The translations under genes and the position numbers were made by a program. Below the pieces are notes generated by a model. It was not told the origin of the DNA and ran no database searches. It saw nothing but the letters and a program-made list of their open reading frames with translations. This document shows positions 13,844-21,303 of a stretch of 27,623 bases of DNA, one piece after another. The stretch is taken from contig CAMOXW010000134.1 of assembly GCA_946629405.1 (NCBI GenBank), positions 1 through 27,623 on the forward strand, read 5' to 3'. Within the stretch, counting starts at the first letter, position 1, and the number at the start of each line of letters is the position of its first letter. Source of the DNA: an uncultured Ruminococcus sp. Its GTDB lineage: Bacteria; Bacillota_A; Clostridia; Oscillospirales; Ruminococcaceae.

Positions 13844-15399
13844 TACTTCTTCTCCTCATGGTATTCCTGCTCGGTGTTGACGCTCCAGATGTTCTTCTTA
13901 TCCGAAATGCCAGCCTTGATGTTCTTGACTGCCTCAAAGGAAGTCACCATGGAGTGATCTATGTTGTTGTAACGGTGCTGGCCGTTTCTGCCTACGCAGT
14001 AGAGGTTGGGGATAGTGCTGAGATATGCAACAAGCTTGTCCATTTCGTCATAGGTGTCAAAATACGCAGGATAAGCCTTCTTGACCTTCTCCATATGTGT
14101 ATCCATGACCTCATTCGCGTTGTTGATAAGTCCAAGCTTCACCATTTCCTTAACGCAGAATTCCGAGAACTGCTTTTCAGTCATATTCCAGTATTTATCG
14201 CCCTCTGATACAAAATACTCAAGTCCTACCCATACGGTATTTTTAAGATCCTTTACCATATAAGGCGACCAGTTGTTGTATATCTGGAAACGTCCCATTT
14301 TTACACGTCTGTCCTGAACATATATCCAGCAGTCAGGTACAATATTGCCGACTGTACGCATATTTGTCTTGTTTTCAAGGCGAAGCCTGGGTACAAGCAC
14401 ACCAAGTGTCATATAGTCACGGTAAGGAAGACCTGCCGCGATCCTTGCAGCATCCTCAGGAACGTCGTTCATACCGCCCACAAGATCCTTTACAGGCATT
14501 GAGGAAATGATGTGATCGCCGCCGATGAATGTCTCGATGCCGTCCTTGACATATGTCACGCCGGTAAGCTTATTGTCCTTGTCCTTGCTGATGGTCTTTA
14601 CGGAAGCCTCCATTATTATCTTACCGCCAAGCTTCTTCACCTCATCAGCAGTTACCTCCCAGAGCTGTCCGGGACCGAGCTTAGGATACTTGAATTCTTC
14701 AATAAGTGAAGTATTTACCTTTCGGTTCTTGACCTTGAAGGTCTTGCCGGCAAAATCCTTGATGATACCTACGATAGACAGGCCCTTTGTTCTCTGTGCG
14801 CCCCATGAAGCGTCGATCTCACTCGGATGTCTGCCCCAGAGATTCTCGGTATAATTCTCAAAGAACATCTGATAAAGCTGTCTGCCGAAGCAGTTGATAT
14901 AGAAGTTTTCAAGATTATCCTCGGGAAGCTTGTGTACAGCTGCACTTAGATAGCTGCATCCGACCTTCATTGTAGTGAAGAATCCAAAATTCTTGATGGT
15001 CTCAGGTTTTAAGGATACAGGATAATCATAGAATTTGTCATTAAAAAGTATGCGTGAAACTCTGCGGCGTCTGAGCATTACGCGATCTTCCTTTTGAGGG
15101 TCAGGACCACCCTTAACTACCTTTACACGGCGTCTGAGAAGCCTGTCATCGTAGGATGGAAGTCCCTGTGATGGCAACATATTCTCCCACCACTCGTTTA
15201 CCTCAGGCATTTTTGAGAAGAAGCGATGTCCGCCCATGTCCATTCGGTTGCCCTTGTAGTTAACTGTGCGTGAGATACCGCCTATGGTGTTTGTTTCCTC
15301 GAGAACAGTTACGTCGTATTTGTCAGAGTTGTCCTTCAGAAGCTCATAAGCGGCAGTAAGTCCTGCCGGACCAGCGCCGATGATAATAACTTTTTCCAT
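13843..15399 (-). CDS. FAD-dependent NAD(P)-binding oxidoreductase (UDP-galactopyranose mutase/protoporphyrinogen oxidase-like)
   Basis: A 518-residue flavoprotein. The N-terminal dinucleotide-binding fold is clear: [19 protein letters not shown] (3-21), then [16 protein letters not shown] and MDMGGHRFF, as in amine-oxidase/UDP-galactopyranose-mutase-like enzymes. The C-terminal part has the matching [37 protein letters not shown] block with the FAD-contacting GRNG. Proteins of this group are often found in glycan loci, where they may act on a nucleotide- or lipid-linked sugar. AAGGAGG precedes the start, 19 bases after the upstream gene. Coupled to the downstream GtrA gene by overlapping stop/start. 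The substrate is unknown, and no heme genes are nearby. Confidence 0.86.
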   Translation of the reverse strand: MEKVIIIGAGPAGLTAAYELLKDNSDKYDVTVLEETNTIGGISRTVNYKGNRMDMGGHRFFSKMPEVNEWWENMLPSQGLPSYDDRLLRRRVKVVKGGPDPQKEDRVMLRRRRVSRILFNDKFYDYPVSLKPETIKNFGFFTTMKVGCSYLSAAVHKLPEDNLENFYINCFGRQLYQMFFENYTENLWGRHPSEIDASWGAQRTKGLSIVGIIKDFAGKTFKVKNRKVNTSLIEEFKYPKLGPGQLWEVTADEVKKLGGKIIMEASVKTISKDKDNKLTGVTYVKDGIETFIGGDHIISSMPVKDLVGGMNDVPEDAARIAAGLPYRDYMTLGVLVPRLRLENKTNMRTVGNIVPDCWIYVQDRRVKMGRFQIYNNWSPYMVKDLKNTVWVGLEYFVSEGDKYWNMTEKQFSEFCVKEMVKLGLINNANEVMDTHMEKVKKAYPAYFDTYDEMDKLVAYLSTIPNLYCVGRNGQHRYNNIDHSMVTSFEAVKNIKAGISDKKNIWSVNTEQEYHEEKK

Positions 15400-15418
15400 T
15401 CTTTTTTCCTCCTTAATG

Positions 15419-17794
15419 TTATCTCCAGAAAATTATAAGATCTTCAAGCTTTTCCTGAATGCCTGGATTATGAAGATGTATAGTACCCATGCGGTGTGAG
15501 ACTGCAAGTCCCCAGTTTATTACAAATGTCATGCAAATGCAGATAAGACTGACTGAGTAGAGATACCGCCGCTTGTCCGGTCTCACATTCACCCTCAGAA
15601 GTGCGGGCACAGCAACAAGTGTCATAAGCGGCATGATATCAATGATATAACGCTGGATCACTCCACCGAGGCAGAAGTCCTCCCATGTAATGAATACAGC
15701 CATACATAAAGCGCAGATATAGAAGCTGTTGCGCTGGAGGACAGTTGTACCGTAAGCACAGTGTGTATTCTTCTTCCTGAAGCAGAGCGGGAGCATTATA
15801 AAGCCCATTGCTATCATCGGCAGAGAGAATACCGGTATCGAAAAGTCGCTGTACATATACGAACTGTAGTTATTGAAATGAATCAGCTGCTGCTCAAAGA
15901 ATGGGAATACCCCCCGCACTCTCAGCGGCAAAAAGAAGTAGTGTAAAATCGCCGAAGGGAGATTTGCAATGTGTATTTTGTTTGCGTGTATATCGCTTAC
16001 TGTGAGCTGATATACTGCTCCGAAATCGAACGGTGAACCAAAACGCGCATTGTTGTACCACATGATCCCGCAGGCACCGAGTATCAGCGGAACTACAAAG
16101 CAGGCTGCCTGTCCGAGTCTGTAGGAAAGCTTCTCCTTCTTGTTTAGAAGTATCGAAAGGAAGAATGGAGCGAGTACGACTGCTCCGAGCGCCATACCTG
16201 GTCTGGAACCTACTGCAAGAGCCAGCGAAATTCCGCTGAATGTCAGCATCACCATGCGCATTGCTTTTTTCTTTGAAGTGTATGCGCTCAGTCCGAGCCA
16301 CAGGCTAAGAGAAAGATACATTAGACCGCTGGCAAGTGGTATGCAGTACATATCCGCGTAATTCAGCACATAGTAGAAGCCGACACACCCCACGGCTGTT
16401 GGCATCGAAAAAAGCAGGAGCAGCATATTCGGTTTTGGCGCAAGCAGCTTTACCGCCGCGAGCAGAGCTTCACAGAAGAAGAATATTCCGAGGATGCCGA
16501 ATATGAATATCGCCATCGGTATAGGCATCAGCTTATGCTTAATATGGTATACCGGATAAAAAAGCGTGAGCGTGGGTGTAACGCCGAAATAGCAGTAATA
16601 CTTGCCGTCGTGGTAGGCGTAGTCCCAGAGATACGGTACTCCTGAGGCTATACGCTGATCTGGGGAATAGATGTTTTCAACGTCATTGACTGCCGGGTCA
16701 ACCTTATAATCAAGGTGAAGCTGACCTTCATCAAAGGCTATAGCCTGCATTGCGTAGGGATTCGCTGTCGGCGGAAGCCCTTTTATATATTCCTCGAGCT
16801 TTATCTCCGGCTTGTAGAACAGAACGGCAGTAAGAGCGCAGAGGATCGCCATTGCATCGGCTATCACAAGATGAGAACGCTTTCGTCTGTCAAATTTCAC
16901 GGTATGCAGCCTGAACGTACTGATCGCAGCGGCACCCGAGAGTATAAAGAACAGCACGAAGAATCTTGTATTTGAAAATGAATAAGGTATCGCACTGACT
17001 ACTCTTATCTCCGTTACAGTAACCGGGTTAGAGATCCAGTCAACGTGAAGTCTCAGAGAGCGCAGCTTGCCGTAAGGTTCAACAGCGAAGTCGCACTCGC
17101 CGTCAAAGCTCGTAATATACTTAGACTGTGCTGTGATATATGTGTTCGGGAAATTGTCGTCCTGAAAACCGATCTCACAGATATACGGGCGGCTCTCGTG
17201 ATAGATATCATATCTTTCTTCCTGGCTGAGCTTTACGATTACTGCCTTTGTACCCTCGGGTAGGTCGTCGATATAGACATTTCCTGCCCCTTTGAAAACG
17301 ACATCCGGAGAATTCTCGTCAAGAACTCCCTCTGTCCTGAATGATTCTTTTGTATAGGTCTTATCGACAGTACTGCGTGTCATGCTCTTGCCGTTGAATA
17401 ATACAACTTCAAGGACGAGCAGAGCGATTGCGATGACAGACATTTTTTTCAGGAGCTTGTATATTCTTTCATTTTTGCAAAATGCTTTTACAGCAATAGC
17501 AGCAAACGGGAGCGCAGATGCTATAAGCAATGCCGGAACCGAAAGAGTACCACCGCCGAACATGAAGGCTTTGATTATAAGTACAAGCGAAAACAGGATA
17601 AGTTCTTCAACTGCGGCAGCCACAGCGAACTGTTTATAAAGCTTATTGTTATCTCTTACCTTAACAGCAGGCGTACTTTTATTTTTGTCGCTGCTTTTCT
17701 GCGGTACCTCCTGGACTGCCGTATACCATGCATAGACAGCAGACACACAAAAAAAGAACAGCGGACACAATAATACCAGAATTACAGAGACCAT
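15419..17794 (-). CDS. Large polytopic membrane protein, probable GT-C-type glycosyltransferase
   Basis: About 791 residues. It starts with a membrane helix, then helices at about 55-110 and 125-150, an extracytoplasmic domain (about 150-270), and a long series of membrane helices to the end, roughly ten or more. The segment [19 protein letters not shown] is typical of family 39/GT-C-like polyprenyl-sugar-dependent transferases, as is [20 protein letters not shown]. Such enzymes add a sugar from a polyprenyl-phosphate donor on the outer face. ATG 17794 has GGAGG four bases upstream; the ATG at 17806 gives four more residues without a ribosome site. First gene of the operon with the FAD oxidoreductase and GtrA. 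No consensus promoter is visible just upstream; a long inverted repeat is. Confidence 0.82.
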   Translation of the reverse strand: MVSVILVLLCPLFFFCVSAVYAWYTAVQEVPQKSSDKNKSTPAVKVRDNNKLYKQFAVAAAVEELILFSLVLIIKAFMFGGGTLSVPALLIASALPFAAIAVKAFCKNERIYKLLKKMSVIAIALLVLEVVLFNGKSMTRSTVDKTYTKESFRTEGVLDENSPDVVFKGAGNVYIDDLPEGTKAVIVKLSQEERYDIYHESRPYICEIGFQDDNFPNTYITAQSKYITSFDGECDFAVEPYGKLRSLRLHVDWISNPVTVTEIRVVSAIPYSFSNTRFFVLFFILSGAAAISTFRLHTVKFDRRKRSHLVIADAMAILCALTAVLFYKPEIKLEEYIKGLPPTANPYAMQAIAFDEGQLHLDYKVDPAVNDVENIYSPDQRIASGVPYLWDYAYHDGKYYCYFGVTPTLTLFYPVYHIKHKLMPIPMAIFIFGILGIFFFCEALLAAVKLLAPKPNMLLLLFSMPTAVGCVGFYYVLNYADMYCIPLASGLMYLSLSLWLGLSAYTSKKKAMRMVMLTFSGISLALAVGSRPGMALGAVVLAPFFLSILLNKKEKLSYRLGQAACFVVPLILGACGIMWYNNARFGSPFDFGAVYQLTVSDIHANKIHIANLPSAILHYFFLPLRVRGVFPFFEQQLIHFNNYSSYMYSDFSIPVFSLPMIAMGFIMLPLCFRKKNTHCAYGTTVLQRNSFYICALCMAVFITWEDFCLGGVIQRYIIDIMPLMTLVAVPALLRVNVRPDKRRYLYSVSLICICMTFVINWGLAVSHRMGTIHLHNPGIQEKLEDLIIFWR

Positions 17795-17877
17795 ATTCCC
17801 TCCCATAAGATGAAACTGCAGCGGACCGTTAATAGCTGCCGCCTATATATTAGACGAACAGATCCGGAGTTTCTCTC

Positions 17878-17934
17878 ATCTGAACAATAAATATTTTTTA
17901 TTTGACAATAACTGCTGAGCAGCTTTGTTCAGAT
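17878..17934. repeat. 10-bp inverted repeat with inner palindrome upstream of the glycan operon
   Basis: Perfect inverted arms ATCTGAACAA (17878-17887) and TTGTTCAGAT (17925-17934) are separated by 37 bp that include a second palindrome, CTGCTGAGCAG (17912-17922). It lies between tRNA-Gln and the glycan operon. It could be an operator or an RNA structure in a transcript from the tRNA. Otherwise the 17795-18010 gap holds no gene that I can support. Confidence 0.5.
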
Positions 17935-17974
17935 ACAATCAACAAGTAATAACTGAGAATGATCGGCGAAGCTG

Positions 17975-17996
17975 TGAACGGCGGCTTTGCCGTTCA
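17975..17996 (-). other. Hairpin downstream of tRNA-Gln
   Basis: An 8-bp GC-rich stem (17975-17982 with 17989-17996) and a 6-base loop, 15 bases after the tRNA 3' end. There is no T-run on the minus strand, so it is more likely a processing or pausing structure than a standard terminator. Confidence 0.45.
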
Positions 17997-18010
17997 TATC
18001 CGCCTTTTGC

Positions 18011-18086
18011 TGGTTGGGGCAGCGGGATTTGAACCCACGAGATGACAGAGTCAAAGTCTGTTGCCTTACCGCTTGGCTATGCCCCA
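18011..18086 (-). tRNA. trnQ: tRNA-Gln (UUG anticodon)
   Basis: A 76-base tRNA with encoded CCA. The 7-bp acceptor stem is TGGGGCA/TGCCCCA. The D arm carries AGCCAAGCGGTAAGGC; the anticodon stem ACAGA/TCTGT encloses CTTTGAC with anticodon TTG, reading CAA. The T arm shows the GGTTCAAATCC loop. It is a single-copy unit here with its own promoter. Confidence 0.96.
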
Positions 18087-18099
18087 TAACATAAATAAT

Positions 18100-18128
18100 A
18101 TTATAACAAATAATCCTATAAAAATCAA
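18100..18128 (-). promoter_or_regulatory. Promoter of tRNA-Gln
   Basis: On the minus strand, TTGATT (18123-18128), a 17-bp spacer and TATAAT (18100-18105). The expected transcription start is close to the 5' end of the tRNA. Confidence 0.72.
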
Positions 18129-18218
18129 TACTTGGCGTTATAAATTTATATTTAAACAAATAAAAATATTTTTTTATATATTATATATATTTTTCTCAGT
18201 TCACTACCTGGATGCAGA

Positions 18219-18248
18219 AAAAATGCCGCAGATAACTGCGGCATTTTT
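18219..18248 (-). terminator. Terminator of the MATE gene
   Basis: A perfect 13-bp stem (18219-18231 with 18236-18248) with a 4-base loop and flanking A/T runs, directly after the MATE stop codon. The remaining gap toward the tRNA (18129-18218) is very AT-rich and holds nothing else I can name. Confidence 0.92.
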
Positions 18249-18250
18249 GT

Positions 18251-19657
18251 TTATACTTTTGCAAGAGCTTCACCCTGCTCTTTTTCAAGCCTGCTCATCG
18301 CCCTGAATTCTGCCGCAGCCATCATTATCGCCACGACCGCCGAAAGACAGTCTGCGATCGGTCCGGTATAGAGTATACCGTTTATCTTGAAAAACAGAGG
18401 GAGTATCAGAAGTATCGGTATGAAAAATATTATCTGCCTCGTCAGCGAAAGAAATACGCCCTTTATCGACTTACCTATCGAGGTGAAAAATGTCGAGCTT
18501 ATCGGCTGGAGGCAGTTTATCCATGTGAAGAATAGGAATATCCTGAAAAACCTTGCACCGAATTCGTAGTATCCGTCGCTTGCAGAGGAATTCGCAAATA
18601 CTCTCAGTATCTCTCGCGGGAATAGCTGGAACCCGATAAACGCTGCTACGGAAATAGCTGCTCCCGCCTTGACTGCGAGCCAGTATGCCTGCTTTACGCG
18701 CTTGTAATTTCTTGCTCCGTAGTTAAAACTCTCGATAGGCTGTGTGCCCTGTGCAAGCCCTATAACTACTGCGAAAACTATCATGTTCACCTTCATGACT
18801 ATGCCGGCACAGGCGATAGGATCATCGGCACCGTAGGTCGAAAGTGCGCCGTAGTGCTTGAGAGAATTGTTCAGCACTATCTGGACTATCGCTATTGCTA
18901 CCTGATTGAAGAAGGATGCCATTCCTATCATCGTAACTCTTTTTGTATGCGTCATCGCAGGGATAAAATGCTTCCTTTCGAGCTTTGTGGTTTTGAAATG
19001 ACGGACATAGACGATAACTATCACTGCCGAGACCGCCTGACCAATGACAGTTGCCCACGCTGCGCCCTTCATTCCCCACTCAAAACCGACAACGAATACT
19101 GCATCGAGTACAGTATTTATCACTGCACCTGTTACGTTGCATACCATAGTCATTTTCGGACTGCCGTCCGCTCTGATAAGGTGTCCGCCGCCTGTCGAGA
19201 TTATCAGGAACGGGAAGCCGATCGCCGTCACTCCGACATAGTCCTCCGCATACGGCATAACGTCATCCGTAGCTGCGAACGCCCTCAGAAGCGGATCAAG
19301 AAAGATGAGCGTTACAGCCATCAGGAAAACTCCGCATACTGTCAGCATGGTAAGTGCGTTGCCGACATAATAGCCTGCACGCTTCTTGTCGCCCATTCCC
19401 ATTGCAAGATTGTAGCATGAAGCTCCTCCTATGCCGAAAAGGAGTGCCAGAGCCATGCACGCGGTAGTGAAAGGGAATGCGATAGAGGTCGCGGTATTTC
19501 CGAGCGTTCCGACCTTCTGTCCGATAAAGAGCTGATCGACTATGTTGTATAGTGCTCCTACAAGCATACCTATGATGCTCGGTATCGCAAACTTCACCAT
19601 AAGCTTTCGGACAGGCTCGGTACCAAGCTGGTCAGTTGTTCTGTTTACTTCCTTCAT
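18251..19657 (-). CDS. MATE family efflux transporter
   Basis: A 468-residue protein with the 12-helix pattern of two six-helix halves. The family's early motif is clear: LGTEPVRKLMVKFAIPSIIGMLVGALYNIVDQLFIG, and later RLPREIL-type loops (FPREILRVFANS). Typical length for the clostridial MepA-like branch of MATE Na+ or H+-coupled drug exporters. ATG 19657 has AGGA seven bases upstream; the ATG at 19681 has no good ribosome site. Monocistronic, with its own promoter and terminator. The exported substrate is unknown. Confidence 0.94.
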   Translation of the reverse strand: MKEVNRTTDQLGTEPVRKLMVKFAIPSIIGMLVGALYNIVDQLFIGQKVGTLGNTATSIAFPFTTACMALALLFGIGGASCYNLAMGMGDKKRAGYYVGNALTMLTVCGVFLMAVTLIFLDPLLRAFAATDDVMPYAEDYVGVTAIGFPFLIISTGGGHLIRADGSPKMTMVCNVTGAVINTVLDAVFVVGFEWGMKGAAWATVIGQAVSAVIVIVYVRHFKTTKLERKHFIPAMTHTKRVTMIGMASFFNQVAIAIVQIVLNNSLKHYGALSTYGADDPIACAGIVMKVNMIVFAVVIGLAQGTQPIESFNYGARNYKRVKQAYWLAVKAGAAISVAAFIGFQLFPREILRVFANSSASDGYYEFGARFFRIFLFFTWINCLQPISSTFFTSIGKSIKGVFLSLTRQIIFFIPILLILPLFFKINGILYTGPIADCLSAVVAIMMAAAEFRAMSRLEKEQGEALAKV

Positions 19658-19697
19658 GTTTTCATCCTTTACAGCATACATTTTCTTATTCTATACT

Positions 19698-19726
19698 ATT
19701 ATATAATAAATTTAGACGGATTTCAA
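19698..19726 (-). promoter_or_regulatory. Promoter of the MATE gene
   Basis: On the minus strand, TTGAAA (19721-19726), a 17-bp spacer and TATAAT (19698-19703), about 40 bases before the start codon. Confidence 0.75.
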
Positions 19727-19796
19727 TTAGCTTATACTATAAAATATAATGCTCATATCCGCGATAATTGATATAAAACAACAATACGCAAAGAAA

Positions 19797-19821
19797 AAAG
19801 TCAGGCTTTTCGCCTGACTTT
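19797..19821 (-). terminator. Terminator of the YdbC-like gene
   Basis: A perfect 10-bp stem (19797-19806 with 19812-19821) with a 5-base loop. The minus strand continues into a run of six T. Confidence 0.9.
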
Positions 19822-19844
19822 CACGCTTATCAGAATATCCGGTC

Positions 19845-20078
19845 TTATTCAAATGAATCAAGGTCAACATCCTTGAGAAGCTCTTTGAGCTCTGCAAGCT
19901 CGTCTGCTGTAAGTGTAACTCCCTTTCCCATTCTCGAATGATCCGGTGACCATTCGCGGATATCGTACTTGGGATCATGTTCATTCCAGCTCACCATGTT
20001 GAGCTCCTTTGTCCATCCCTTTGCGTTTTCGGATAAAACGCCGATTTTTTCTGTGATCTCGTATTTAAGTTCTGCCAT
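19845..20078 (-). CDS. YdbC/PC4-family ssDNA-binding protein
   Basis: A 77-residue protein matching the YdbC group of the PC4 (transcriptional coactivator p15) family: EKIGVLSENAKGWTKELNMVSWN, then KYDIREWSPDHSRMGKGVTLTADELAELKELL. PC4-fold proteins bind single-stranded DNA as dimers through a curved sheet; the Lactococcus YdbC structure shows this binding. The start is ATG 20078, with AAAGGAG nine bases upstream. The longer frame to 20132 has no ribosome site and is rejected. Monocistronic, acidic tail. Likely a helper in repair or transcription. Confidence 0.9.
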   Translation of the reverse strand: MAELKYEITEKIGVLSENAKGWTKELNMVSWNEHDPKYDIREWSPDHSRMGKGVTLTADELAELKELLKDVDLDSFE

Positions 20079-20122
20079 TTTCCGGCACTCCTTTCTCTTT
20101 CCGCTTTCTGCGGTGTAAACTA

Positions 20123-20151
20123 ATTCTACCACAAATCGACTGTTTTGTCCA
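20123..20151 (-). promoter_or_regulatory. Promoter of the YdbC-like gene
   Basis: On the minus strand, TGGACA (20146-20151), a 17-bp spacer and TAGAAT (20123-20128), about 45 bases upstream of the start. Confidence 0.7.
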
Positions 20152-20174
20152 TACCCCCTGAGAAATTTTTTCTG

Positions 20175-20477
20175 TCAGATCGAAACGCACAGATATCCGA
20201 GGGCTTTTGTATATAGTTGCTTCGGACGTGCTCTTGAGTTTATAAGCATTTCTGCAAAATCAACTGCATCCTCGATATTCCGCGAAAAATCCTGGATGAT
20301 CTCCTTCTCGCCGCTTGCCCTGTCCTCAGCCTCGATACCGTAGGTATGTACCTCCTCACCGTAGAGCCATGTTTTTCCGGCAATGACCCTGTATATTATC
20401 TTGTTGTCGCCGTAAACCTCCATATATACAGTCCTGTCCCGGACCTCCTTTTTGATCCTTCTTCTCATTCCGAACAT
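20175..20477 (-). CDS. Small DUF6514-like protein
   Basis: A 100-residue protein. It begins with a basic segment (MFGMRRRIKKEVRD), then VYMEVYGDNKIIYRVIAGKTWLYGEEVHTYGIEAED, and ends with a helix and QLYTKALGYLCVSI. The pattern resembles the DUF6514 proteins common in Oscillospiraceae, of unknown function. ATG 20477 is chosen because AAAGGAGGAG lies just upstream; the 124-residue frame to 20549 is not supported. No membrane helix, so cytosolic. It has its own promoter between it and the alarmone synthetase gene, and no clear terminator follows. Confidence 0.75.
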   Translation of the reverse strand: MFGMRRRIKKEVRDRTVYMEVYGDNKIIYRVIAGKTWLYGEEVHTYGIEAEDRASGEKEIIQDFSRNIEDAVDFAEMLINSRARPKQLYTKALGYLCVSI

Positions 20478-20508
20478 ATGCCGCTCCTCCTTTGTTATTC
20501 TGCATTTG

Positions 20509-20537
20509 ATTATACCACACCGGAGAGGCATTGTGAA
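20509..20537 (-). promoter_or_regulatory. Promoter of the DUF6514-like gene
   Basis: On the minus strand, TTCACA (20532-20537), a 17-bp spacer and TATAAT (20509-20514), about 32 bases upstream of the start. Confidence 0.65.
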
Positions 20538-20594
20538 CGGGTCAAACATGGCTTTTTAAGGGCTTTGCTGCGATATTATGTCGAGAAACGGCTG

Positions 20595-21284
20595 TCATTC
20601 AATATCGTTTATCTCCATGAATATCCTCTGCATCTGAAGATCTGTCTCTGCTATGCGTTCGGCACATTCCCTGAGCTCATTGGATATCTCCGGAGTTATC
20701 GCGGCGGAGGGCTTGTATTTGAGCTGATGTTCAAGGCTCGCCCAGAAATCCATTGCTATCGTCCTTATCTGTATCTCGACCGGCGCGTACTGCTTGGCGG
20801 TCGAGAGATATACCGGCACGTTTACGATCATATGATAGCTTCTGTAGCCGCTTGGCTTGGGATTTGCTATGTAGTCCTTCTGCTTTATCCCCACGAAATC
20901 ATCCCGCCTTGTCAGCATTTCAACTATTGCGTAGATATCGCTTATGTAGCAGCAGGTCACTCTTATCCCTGCCATGTCAAGAAGATTCTTCCGAGCTGAT
21001 TCGGTTGTCAGCGGAAGTCCCTTCTTCTGGAGCTTCCCGATTATCGACTGAGGCGATTTCAGGCGGCTCTCTATGTTGTGTATGGGGTTTCGCTGGAACT
21101 TGACGCTGAATTCGCTGTCAAGGATATTTAGATAGGTCCTTACAGTTTCAATCGCCGAATCATAGAGATGCTGCAATTGCAGGAACTCATAGAATGTCTG
21201 AGCAAACTGCTCCTTCATTGACTCATTATTGCCTATCGCCGGGAGATTATCCATGACCTCCACATAAAAATCCTTTTCGCTCAT
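20595..21284 (-). CDS. Small alarmone synthetase ((p)ppGpp synthetase)
   Basis: A 229-residue protein of the RelA/SpoT nucleotidyltransferase fold without the HD hydrolase or C-terminal regulatory domains, like Bacillus YjbM/YwaC. Synthetase motifs: DMAGIRVTC (103-111), KDYIANPKPSGYRSYH (136-151, G-loop region), VEIQIRT (169-175) and WASLEHQLKY (181-190), the last carrying the catalytic-region Glu. It makes (p)ppGpp from ATP and GDP/GTP. AAGGAGG precedes the ATG. It starts 19 bases after the GH2 stop with no terminator between, so it is likely cotranscribed with the glycosidase gene. Cytosolic. Confidence 0.92.
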   Translation of the reverse strand: MSEKDFYVEVMDNLPAIGNNESMKEQFAQTFYEFLQLQHLYDSAIETVRTYLNILDSEFSVKFQRNPIHNIESRLKSPQSIIGKLQKKGLPLTTESARKNLLDMAGIRVTCCYISDIYAIVEMLTRRDDFVGIKQKDYIANPKPSGYRSYHMIVNVPVYLSTAKQYAPVEIQIRTIAMDFWASLEHQLKYKPSAAITPEISNELRECAERIAETDLQMQRIFMEINDIE

Positions 21285-21303
21285 AGTTCCTCCTTATCTG
21301 TTG

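Noticed and set aside
16356..16760. Possible gene break in the large membrane protein
   Set aside because: The frame is continuous and the helices and soluble loops follow the pattern of GT-C enzymes without a frameshift.
17929..18159. Minus-strand open frame of 76 codons
   Set aside because: It runs straight through tRNA-Gln and has no ribosome site.
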